A stretch of DNA of 15,657 nt from DATMNI01 sp035570275 (lineage in GTDB: Bacteria; Acidobacteriota; Terriglobia; Bryobacterales; Bryobacteraceae): positions 1 through 15,657 of the forward strand of contig DATMNI010000421.1 in the NCBI GenBank assembly GCA_035570275.1. The letters are read 5' to 3'. Positions 6,936-12,917 of this stretch are shown here, piece after piece (positions within the stretch are counted from its first letter, which is position 1; each line of letters opens with the position of its first letter). The notes beneath the pieces were generated by a model, which saw only the letters and a list, made by a program, of their open reading frames with translations, was not told where the DNA came from and made no database searches. Made by a program: the position numbers and the translations under genes.

Positions 6936-6941
6936 ATTTTA
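6936..6941 (-). promoter_or_regulatory. Possible -10 box for the reductase-tsaC-crcB operon
   Basis: TAAAAT on the minus strand, about 50 nt upstream of the ATG at 6886. No good -35 box lies at the right distance. The leader shows no S-box (SAM) riboswitch features. The spacer 6942-7107 also holds a GC-rich hairpin (GCGCCG 7050-7055 with CGGCGC 7060-7065). Confidence 0.3.
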
Positions 6942-7107
6942 CCGCACGTGGCAAGGGGCAGTCTGGTGTGATGCGAAGCGGGCCTGGCAGCGTTGAAGGT
7001 AGCGCGGGAAGGTCGCGCAGAAAGTAGTGCGGAAAGGTTCTTCCGGGTGGCGCCGAGCCCGGCGCGGCAGCAACCCTAAGCCTGGGCCAATCTGGTACAG
7101 TAGGCCC

Positions 7108-7428
7108 ATGCCGACAGAAACAGAAGATCGCCAGCAGCATCGGCGGCTGCAGAAGGAATACGGCACTTTCTACCGCGCGGTGAGCGACATCCTTTTTCGT
7201 CACAATGTCATGGATCTGGATGGCAAGCATAATACCGGCGACTACGATCGGGAGGTAGACCTCCTCCTGCTGCGTATCGGAGAAGCTGAGAATCTGGAAA
7301 TGCTGCAAGGTATCCTGTACCAGGTATTCGTTAATGCCTTTGGTGAGGAAAACTGCGGTAGCAGGGATCGTTACAATGACTCCGCTGCGGAGATCTGGAA
7401 GGCCTACGAACGGCATCGGAAGAAATGA
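7108..7428 (+). CDS. Hypothetical 106-aa protein
   Basis: Not recognised. The sequence is soluble, charged and helical (DREVDLLLLRIGEAENLEML then QGILYQVFVNAFGEENCG), ending in a basic helix (EIWKAYERHRKK). There is no signal peptide or membrane segment. The ATG at 7108 lies 7 nt after TACAGT, a possible -10 box, so the message could be leaderless; no clear ribosome binding site is seen. It is divergent from the methionine operon. The opposite-strand frame over this region gives a less protein-like product, so the plus strand is preferred. Confidence 0.6.
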   Translation: MPTETEDRQQHRRLQKEYGTFYRAVSDILFRHNVMDLDGKHNTGDYDREVDLLLLRIGEAENLEMLQGILYQVFVNAFGEENCGSRDRYNDSAAEIWKAYERHRKK

Positions 7429-7463
7429 ACCGGCTGCCAGTGGAGCGACTCTTTTAGTTTAGG

Positions 7464-7527
7464 GTCTGTCGGATCTAAGGGTTGTCGGATTTAAGCGCTG
7501 CCGGATTTAAGCCCTGTCGGATTTGCG
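7464..7527 (+). repeat. 16-nt tandem repeat, four units
   Basis: Units are 7464-7479, 7480-7495, 7496-7511 and 7512-7527, with consensus NNCTGTCGGATTTAAG. Each is exactly 16 nt with 2-5 changes. The block lies just after the 106-aa gene and overlaps the 3' end of the broken minus-strand gene. Confidence 0.85.
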
Positions 7528-7844
7528 GCTTGCCGCCATACTGGCTTTCAGAACCGTCCGTGCCTGATCCTGAGCCTGCGCGAACGAGGGCGCCAAACCG
7601 TGATCGCCATAATCGGTGGACCAGTGATACTCATTGCGGTGGTCTCTCTCGGACACGGTATACTGTGCCCGGCTCCCGGCGGCGTCGATAAAGGTGATCG
7701 ACTGGCTCGTAATGTAACCTCCAAAGCCGCCAAAGAGCGGCTGGCTGCCAGGGCTTCTTTGATGAGAATCCGGGCCGTGGCCACGGAGTAAGTGCTGTAA
7801 CGGAACACACAGGAGATGCCCTTCTGCCGACCCGAGTATAGCAT
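7507..7844 (-). pseudogene. Probable frameshifted small gene, function unknown
   Basis: The minus-strand frame ending at 7507 encodes a protein-like sequence (GGFGGYITSQSITFIDAAGS, QYTVSERDHRNEYHWSTDYG, LAPSFAQAQDQARTVLK) but has no ATG in about 110 codons. A neighbouring frame opens with an ATG at 7844 (MLYSGRQKGISCVFRYSTYS then VATARILIKEALAASR) and becomes low-quality after about 7740. Joining them near 7740 would give a single protein of roughly 110 aa. The family is not recognised. The judgement rests on composition only, so either half could be non-coding. Confidence 0.35.
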
Positions 7845-7925
7845 TATCCGCTCTTTAAGAGTTCGTTTTTGTTACTATTAGATTGGATCTGAAACGGGCT
7901 CAGGGCGCCCCAGCCGGAGGATATG

Positions 7926-8165
7926 ATGCAGAGATTCGTGGCCGAACTCAGCAAGCCAATCGATAAGGGTGACTTCGAAAGATCCTGGCACAGTGATCCG
8001 GCGCTCAACATAGAACCGAAGGTGGATTTCGTGTTTGCCGGACAAAGGGTTTCGGTGCTTGTCCATTCGGATGACGCTGCACAATGGCCCTCGGCCAGTT
8101 TTTACCGAACCTTTAGCGCGGCGGTCCGAAGGCTTAACCCCGTCTGCAATATCCGCTGGCTTTGA
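7926..8165 (+). CDS. Hypothetical 79-aa protein
   Basis: Not recognised. The ATG at 7926 (or 7923, one codon earlier) follows a strong ribosome binding site GGAGG at 7917-7921. The product (MQRFVAELSKPIDKGDFERS to NPVCNIRWL) has no signal peptide or membrane segment and mixes charged and hydrophobic residues like a small folded domain. An antisense frame of similar size exists but lacks a ribosome binding site. The upstream A/T-rich stretch around 7861-7890 could hold its promoter (TACTAT at 7873-7878). Confidence 0.5.
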   Translation: MQRFVAELSKPIDKGDFERSWHSDPALNIEPKVDFVFAGQRVSVLVHSDDAAQWPSASFYRTFSAAVRRLNPVCNIRWL

Positions 8166-8571
8166 CAGCGGATCCGCCAGTCGAATTGACCAGAACTAAC
8201 CAGTCGGACAATAACTAACATAACCCCGAGTAGTGAGTGAGCACACAGTTACCGGGGCAGTAAGTCAAAGTTGCAACCAGACAGGGTAGTCTGGATTTCT
8301 TAGCTGTTCCTCTACTAAGATTGGTCTTCTGAGCTACAACCTCGCGAAGGGCCAGCCGGATTTCGGCCCATCCAATACGGCTTCCAGGTTGGCGGTGACT
8401 GCAGCGGATAGGGGGACGGAGTATCCGGAAGATAATGGCGGCCCACAACCGGCAAGACGCGCGCTCCGCCTTTCACTGGCCACCGGCACCCGGGCGCAGC
8501 CGGCATCCGCAACTAGAGCGGCCCTGGCCACCCTAGTCGCGGCCCTGGAAATCCTTTAAGAGTGTTGCCGG
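8166..8571. other. 406-bp spacer without a confident gene
   Basis: Several short frames cross this stretch. The plus-strand frame ending at 8559 stays open for about 90 codons and is Ala/Arg-rich, but has no ATG or GTG at a sensible place and no ribosome binding site. The minus-strand frames read as low-complexity. GCGGATCCGC near 8168 is a 10-bp palindrome just after the preceding stop codon. Confidence 0.4.
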
Positions 8572-8862
8572 TTACCAGCGTTTCTTGCCACCGCCGCCGG
8601 CGCCGTTCGACCGTTCGGTTTTTGGCTTGGCTTCATTCACGTTTAGGGCTCTCCCATCGAGATCCGTCCCATTTAGAGCGGCGATGGCTTTCTCACCCTC
8701 TCCATCATTGCTCATTTCGACGAACCCAAAGCCCCTGGGCTGACCGGAATCGCGATCCGTCACGATGTTGACGCGTTCAACGGCGCCGTGAGTTTCAAAC
8801 AGGGAACGAACGGAATCTTCCGTGGCTCCAAAACTGAGGTTTCCTACAAAGATATTCTTCAC
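8572..8862 (-). CDS. RNA-binding protein with one RRM domain
   Basis: Encodes 96 aa. A single RNA recognition motif spans about residues 2-79: RNP-2 is IFVGNL (4-9), RNP-1 is RGFGFVEM (43-50), and the beta-alpha-beta order is complete. A short Gly/Lys-rich tail (GAGGGGKKRW) follows, as in small bacterial and cyanobacterial Rbp-type proteins, many of which are cold-induced. It probably binds single-stranded RNA in the cytoplasm; targets are unknown. The start is GTG at 8862, with AGGA 8-9 nt upstream. It stands alone, with long spacers on both sides. Confidence 0.93.
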   Translation of the reverse strand: MKNIFVGNLSFGATEDSVRSLFETHGAVERVNIVTDRDSGQPRGFGFVEMSNDGEGEKAIAALNGTDLDGRALNVNEAKPKTERSNGAGGGGKKRW

Positions 8863-9001
8863 TGTGAAAGTCCTTCTTTCTGATTTGACTGCGGGCTAAT
8901 TGGGAAGGGGGACGGATTTAGCAACAACTGCTAGACGGGTCGGCCTTGAATCGGCGGGATCATCAAATCGCACACTGAGTCTAGCACGGAGCCGCGTATG
9001 C

Positions 9002-9007
9002 TACAAT
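9002..9007 (+). promoter_or_regulatory. Possible -10 box upstream of the 101-aa gene
   Basis: TACAAT lies in an A/T-rich patch about 100 nt upstream of the ATG at 9105. The -35 position is poor (near GTCTAG). The rest of 8863-9104 shows no gene. Confidence 0.3.
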
Positions 9008-9091
9008 ATAAATAAATCTTTGATCCATCTTCCACCCGCCACGGATTTGCTCCGCCGCTTTACCGGCACGGAGAGCACAGCCGAAAGGAAA

Positions 9092-9115
9092 ATGAACGTA
9101 ACTTATGCTATATGA
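9092..9115 (+). other. Possible 7-codon leader minigene overlapping the next start
   Basis: After CCGAAAGGAAA, an ATG at 9092 encodes MNVTYAI and stops at 9115, ten bases inside the following gene. AAGGA is rather close to this ATG and rather far (about 15 nt) from the ATG at 9105, so which start it serves is unclear. Confidence 0.25.
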
Positions 9116-9410
9116 CAGCACCAAACTATTCCTGACCGGCATTCTGCGGTCGCTGCAGAGCCCGGACACGGTCAAATGGGACGATCAGGTAGAGTGGGGC
9201 GGCGAGTGCCTCTATGAGATGCACCAGATGTCACGTCCGCAGTACCAAGGGTACAGACCCGATGCCGCCAGCAAGGTGCCTGCATTCGTGCCGGTCTACC
9301 AACGGGCGGCCCGTGCGATACCGCACATGAAGTCCATGATGAGGGCGATTCGTCGTCAAGACCAGGCGGCGGCGGTCGAAAGCGGCAGGGCCGCTCTAGC
9401 TGAGATGTGA
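9105..9410 (+). CDS. Hypothetical 101-aa protein
   Basis: Not recognised. The product starts MLYDSTKLFLTGILRSLQSP, has a Trp/Glu/Met-rich middle (KWDDQVEWGGECLYEMHQM) and ends in a basic and then Ala-rich helix. There is no signal peptide or strong membrane segment. An in-frame stop (TAA 9099-9101) directly upstream fixes ATG 9105 as the first possible start. Codon use and composition are protein-like across the whole frame. A set of 19/20-nt tandem repeats begins 2 nt after its stop codon. Confidence 0.6.
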   Translation: MLYDSTKLFLTGILRSLQSPDTVKWDDQVEWGGECLYEMHQMSRPQYQGYRPDAASKVPAFVPVYQRAARAIPHMKSMMRAIRRQDQAAAVESGRAALAEM

Positions 9411-9412
9411 CT

Positions 9413-9490
9413 TTGAATTGTCGAAGTGACGTCAGATTGTCGCAGTAATGCTCAGGTTGTCGCAGTAACCTCAGGTTGTCTTAGTTTGGG
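9413..9490 (+). repeat. 19/20-nt tandem repeat, four units
   Basis: Units at 9413-9431, 9432-9451, 9452-9470 and 9471-9490 share TCAGGTTGTCGCAGTAA; the outer two are more degenerate. They fill most of the spacer between two small hypothetical genes. Confidence 0.8.
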
Positions 9491-9526
9491 TGTTGGCTCG
9501 GAAGCATCGATTCGAGGAGTGTACCG

Positions 9527-9754
9527 ATGAACACGAAACGCAGGGTGACACAAACGTTCGAGGCAAAGCTGGTAGCATCCCGCGGTCGCGAGAGGTTCGC
9601 GACGGGGGAATTGCTGATGCTGGTAGATAGCCCGGACTCGCCAGAGAACTCGCGGTTTATGCGAATTAACGGCCTTCGGCCTTCCCGAGGGGTAGAGTGC
9701 CAATACATTATCGAATCCAGCGAGTTGAACGAAAAGACCGAAATGGCGAGGTAG
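9527..9754 (+). CDS. Hypothetical 75-aa protein
   Basis: Not recognised. The ATG at 9527 is preceded by GAGGAG at 9515-9520, a good ribosome binding site. The product is a small charged protein (MNTKRRVTQTFEAKLVASRG to SSELNEKTEMAR) with no signal or membrane segment; a beta-rich fold is plausible. A terminator-like hairpin with a T-rich tail follows 30 nt after the stop codon, which supports a real transcript ending here. Its neighbours are also unassigned small genes. Confidence 0.55.
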   Translation: MNTKRRVTQTFEAKLVASRGRERFATGELLMLVDSPDSPENSRFMRINGLRPSRGVECQYIIESSELNEKTEMAR

Positions 9755-9783
9755 GCATACTTCGCCCGCCTGCCTGCCGCTAG

Positions 9784-9820
9784 CCTGCCGCTAGCGCGAC
9801 CGCGGGCAGGTCTTCTATTT
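9784..9820 (+). terminator. Terminator-like hairpin after the 75-aa gene
   Basis: CCTGCC (9784-9789) pairs with GGCAGG (9805-9810), followed by TCTTCTATTT. The upstream arm is part of an exact 11-bp direct repeat (CCTGCCGCTAG at 9773-9783 and 9784-9794), which gives two alternative upstream arms. Confidence 0.45.
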
Positions 9821-9977
9821 GTGCCCTTCAGCACGGTAGGCCGGCTTTAAGAGTGACCAACCGAGCGTAGCTGGCCGGCGATAGCGGCTGGCGATAAGAT
9901 TCGGCGGTAAGATGCTGATGAGAAGTTGAGACTACGGGCCACAACCAGGTGTCCCGATGAACTGCAGGAGGGGAGTA

Positions 9978-10169
9978 ATGGACAAGAGACTAGCGAAGCG
10001 GCACAAGCGCCAGGTTTCCCGCGCCAAGCAGAATGTTCGAGTGTCTGAGCCTGACGTTAGGACACCCGAACAGGTCGCCGTAGCCAGGGCAGTAAGTGGC
10101 GCGGATCGCACCGATGTAAATCCGTGGCCGTCGTTGCCCGGCGATTCCGGCAAACCCAGGAAAACCTAG
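9978..10169 (+). CDS. Hypothetical small basic protein, 63 aa
   Basis: Not recognised. ATG 9978 is chosen because AGGAGGGG lies just upstream at 9967-9974; an in-frame ATG at 9957 has no such site. The N-terminus is strongly basic (MDKRLAKRHKRQVSRAKQNV), suggesting contact with nucleic acid, and the C-terminus is Pro/Gly-rich and probably disordered (WPSLPGDSGKPRKT). No membrane segment is present. Confidence 0.55.
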   Translation: MDKRLAKRHKRQVSRAKQNVRVSEPDVRTPEQVAVARAVSGADRTDVNPWPSLPGDSGKPRKT

Positions 10170-10924
10170 GAAATCCGGGTGAAAGGCGCTATTGTAAGGT
10201 GTGCTCTCTCCCCGCTGTCCCCATTGCCGGTCAGTCGAATTTAGAAGCGTAGGCGTTCGTAACGCTCTGGAGAGGGCCATCCACACTATTTTTTGGCCCT
10301 ACCGGTGCGCTCTTTGTGGGCACCACTTCTTTCTGTTTCGATGGGTAGCCCCAGAAGCCGGAACCGCCTGACCGGAGCCGTCTAACCATAAGGCGTGCCG
10401 CGTAGATCCGGGGTGACGATTGTACTGGGGCTCAGCGATCCGCCGCCGCATAGTCGCTTGCCGGTAAGCTCTTGCCAGGCGCGTTTACGTAGTCCCAGCG
10501 GCCGGGCGCACCTTACTGTCTTCTGCCTTCTGACTCCTGCCTTCTGACTCCTGCGCCATGCGATGGTGTTTCGAGACGTCATTTCTTCGATCATTCAGAG
10601 CCGCGACCCGTTAGGAAGCGGGGTATGAGGCCGTGACGTCCCCAAGGGGCAGTGAGTCCGCCCAACCCACGTTTTGTTCGGCATCGTTTCAAGTATTTCC
10701 AGATCCTCAAACCCGGAATCGCGCCGCCGCCCTACACCTGATGTCGGACTGGACTCGTGTCCCGCCCCACAACCGCATGGACTTCCGGCATGAGAATCTT
10801 GCGACGCATCTTCGGAAAAACGCCGCCAGGATTCCGTCACAAAAGCCCCCGGCCCGGGCTCGTCCTCACTTGGCTCGATGGTCCTTCACAAGTGTGCCAT
10901 CTCGTCGCCCTTGCCCTGCGAGCA
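10170..10924. other. 755-bp spacer without a confident gene
   Basis: Apparent frames here read as Arg/Pro/Ser-rich translations of GC-rich DNA. It holds an inverted repeat (AGGGCCA 10273-10279 with TGGCCCT 10294-10300), a small hairpin with a T-rich tail (GGTGC 10304-10308 with GCACC 10320-10324) and a heptamer repeat at 10520-10554. The frame of the downstream vWA gene is open back to 10633, but the part before 10975 does not look coding. Confidence 0.5.
10520..10554 (+). repeat. Heptamer tandem repeat, five units
   Basis: Five consecutive 7-mers: CTTCTGC, CTTCTGA, CTCCTGC, CTTCTGA, CTCCTGC (consensus CTYCTGM). The last four form an exact 14-bp duplication. Confidence 0.85.
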
Positions 10925-10953
10925 TTGTGGAGCGCTGCGGTTTGTCCTATCAT
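10925..10953 (+). promoter_or_regulatory. Sigma70-type promoter of the vWA gene pair
   Basis: TTGTGG (10925-10930), a 17-bp spacer, then TATCAT (10948-10953). The predicted transcript start near 10960 lies 15 nt before the ATG at 10975, which supports that start codon over upstream ones. Confidence 0.55.
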
Positions 10954-10974
10954 GAACGGGGCGAATCAATTCAA

Positions 10975-12843
10975 ATGCTTCCGTTCGAGCAGCCGCAGTG
11001 CACCGTTCGGGCCAAGCCGGCCAAGGCAAGCCGGGACTGCGGGCGGCCGGCAGGCCTGGTAGTTCAGATCGGTCGGGCAGCGTTATTCTGCGCGCTCATG
11101 ATGGCGGCGCCTGGCGTCGCGCAGGAGCCCCCAGCCCAACCGCCCCAAGTGCCTGCCCAACAGCCAGTGCCTGCCCAACAGCCGGCGCCGGCCCAACAGC
11201 CCGGCGCCAAGCCCGCCTCCGAGATGTCCACTCACGAAGAACCGGCCGTCTTCCAGGCCAAAGTGAACCTGGTGATGGTGCCAGTGGTCATCCGGGACAA
11301 GCAGGGCCACGCCGTTGGCAGCCTCAAACAATCGGACTTCCAACTATTTGACAAGAGTAAGCCGCAGGTGATCACCAGGTTTAGCGTGGAGCAGCCGGCA
11401 CACCCATCCAAGAACCCAGACACGGGAGCCAAGCCGGCCGGCCCGAACGCCGCCTGGGCCGACCAGCCCGAACGGTTCTTCGCCTACCTGTTTGACGATG
11501 TGCACCTCCAGTTCGGCGACCTGGCCCATGTGCGAGACTCGGCCGATCGCCACATGGCCGGGATGTTGCCGGGCGACCGCGCAGCCATCTTCACCACCTC
11601 CGGCCAGACCGAGGTGGAATTCACCGACGACAAGGACAAGTTGCATCGCACCCTTTTCCTGCTGCGGCCCCGGCCGGTCACCGGATCGGGAATGACGCAA
11701 TGCCCGCAGATGACGTTTTATATGGCGGACCTGATCCAGAACAAGCATGACCCCATGGTTCTGCAGGCCGCTACTTTGGACGCGCTGACTTGCATGAATC
11801 TGGATCCCACGCAAATGTCTACCGCGCAGCAAATGGCGCAATCCGCCGCCCAACGGGAACTGAACCTTGGAGACCACGAGACCCGCCTGGCTCTGGCGGT
11901 GATCAAGGACGCGGTTCGTCGCCTCGCGGGCATGCCCGGACAACGAACCATCATCCTGGTATCGCCCGGATTTCTGACGAATCTGGATCACGTCACTGAA
12001 AAGGCCGATATCATGGACCGCGCCATCCGCGCCAACGTGATTATCAGCTCCCTGGACGCCCGCGGCCTGTACACCGCCATGCCGGATATCTCCAGGCAAG
12101 GGCCGAACAACCCGATTTCGGCCAACCTGATGATGTCGATCGAGCGCCAGTCCGCCAGCGCCCAGGCCGATGTGCTGGCCGAGTTGGCGTCCGGAACCGG
12201 CGGCACTTTTTTCCAGAACAGCAACGATCTGGATGAAGGATTCAAGCGAACGGCCGCGGCCCCGGAGTACATTTACGTGCTCGGCTTCTCGCCGCAGAAC
12301 CTGAAAATGGATGGCAGCTTCCATGCGCTGAAGGTTTCGTTGAAGAATCCGAATTCCCAGACTTTGACCGCCCTGGGTGTGAACGCGCGCCGCGGCTATT
12401 ATGCCCCCACCCACCTGGCAGATGCCAAAGAGACGGCCCGGCGCGAAATCGAAGAGGCGCTTTTCTCCCGTGAAGAAATGCGCGATATCCCGGTCGATCT
12501 GCACAGCCAGTTTTTCAAGGTCAACGATCAGCAGGCCAAGGTGTCGCTGGTGATTCGCGTGGACATGCAGCGGCTGCATTTCCGCAAGGAGGCCGACCGC
12601 AATCGCAACGACCTCACCGTGGTCGCGGGGCTGTTCGACCGCAATGGAAACTATCAGGGTGGAGTCACCAAACAGATCGAAATGCGGCTCAAGGATGAGA
12701 CATTGGAAAAGTTGGCAGCGGGGCTTACTATTCGCACTACTTTGGATGCCAAGCCCGGCAGATACGCCATCCGGCTGGTGGTGAGAGATTCCGAAGGACA
12801 GATGATGGCGGCGCAAAACGGCGCTGTGGAGATTCCGTATTAG
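10975..12843 (+). CDS. Secreted vWA-domain protein (VWFA-related Acidobacterial domain type)
   Basis: Encodes 622 aa from ATG 10975. A hydrophobic stretch ending in AAPGVAQ (about 33-50) looks like a Sec signal with a long n-region. A Pro/Gln linker follows, with three VPAQQP-type repeats coded by an 18-nt repeat at 11149-11202. VNLVMVPVVIRDKQGHAVGS (97-116) is the short beta module that precedes vWA in this family. The vWA domain runs from about 168 (RFFAYLFDDVHLQF) through PGQRTIILVSPGF to YIYVLGFSP. The metal site DxSxS reads DDVHL, so metal binding is doubtful. A beta-rich C-terminal region follows. Family members are exported and very numerous in Acidobacteria; their job is unknown. The upstream-extended frame to 10633 is not protein-like. 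Confidence 0.85.
   Translation: MLPFEQPQCTVRAKPAKASRDCGRPAGLVVQIGRAALFCALMMAAPGVAQEPPAQPPQVPAQQPVPAQQPAPAQQPGAKPASEMSTHEEPAVFQAKVNLVMVPVVIRDKQGHAVGSLKQSDFQLFDKSKPQVITRFSVEQPAHPSKNPDTGAKPAGPNAAWADQPERFFAYLFDDVHLQFGDLAHVRDSADRHMAGMLPGDRAAIFTTSGQTEVEFTDDKDKLHRTLFLLRPRPVTGSGMTQCPQMTFYMADLIQNKHDPMVLQAATLDALTCMNLDPTQMSTAQQMAQSAAQRELNLGDHETRLALAVIKDAVRRLAGMPGQRTIILVSPGFLTNLDHVTEKADIMDRAIRANVIISSLDARGLYTAMPDISRQGPNNPISANLMMSIERQSASAQADVLAELASGTGGTFFQNSNDLDEGFKRTAAAPEYIYVLGFSPQNLKMDGSFHALKVSLKNPNSQTLTALGVNARRGYYAPTHLADAKETARREIEEALFSREEMRDIPVDLHSQFFKVNDQQAKVSLVIRVDMQRLHFRKEADRNRNDLTVVAGLFDRNGNYQGGVTKQIEMRLKDETLEKLAAGLTIRTTLDAKPGRYAIRLVVRDSEGQMMAAQNGAVEIPY
11149..11202 (+). repeat. 18-nt tandem repeat encoding VPAQQP units
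   Basis: Three units at 11149-11166, 11167-11184 and 11185-11202. The first two differ at one base. They form the linker between signal peptide and folded part of the first vWA protein. Confidence 0.85.
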
Positions 12844-12858
12844 TTCGGCCCTTGTGGG

Positions 12859-12894
12859 GCAGGTTGTTAACCTGCGGCGGATTGTTAATCCGCC
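12859..12894. repeat. Two abutting palindromic hairpins with GTT loops
   Basis: GCAGGTT-GTT-AACCTGC (12859-12875) is directly followed by GGCGGATT-GTT-AATCCGCC (12876-12894). Stems of 7 and 8 bp are perfect. They lie in the 74-bp gap between the two vWA genes and end 24 nt before the second start codon, like a small REP-type element or a processing or attenuation structure. Confidence 0.8.
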
Positions 12895-12917
12895 TCTTCG
12901 TTCGATGGAGGTGTAAC

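Noticed and set aside
5015..7027. Long plus-strand frame (670 codons) opposite the methyltransferase/reductase gene
   Set aside because: The minus strand encodes two well-recognised enzyme domains with catalytic residues; the plus frame is His/Gly/Ala-rich shadow sequence.
6887..7107. SAM, cobalamin or fluoride riboswitch upstream of the methionine/crcB operon
   Set aside because: No conserved core motifs of these classes could be seen; only one short GC-rich hairpin is present.
6931..7416. Minus-strand frame opposite the 106-aa hypothetical gene
   Set aside because: It runs into the operon promoter region and turns into Pro/Arg/Cys-rich sequence; the plus frame is the more protein-like.
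8290..8559. Plus-strand open frame ending at 8559
   Set aside because: No ATG or GTG near a ribosome binding site; composition is Ala/Arg/Thr-rich like random GC-rich DNA. Left as spacer.
7464..9490. CRISPR-like arrays
   Set aside because: The repeat units abut directly without unique spacers, and no cas genes are present.
10633..10974. 5' extension of the first vWA gene
   Set aside because: Open frame but Arg/Pro/Ser-rich without protein character. A good promoter at 10925-10953 lies inside it, and the signal peptide fits a start at 10975.
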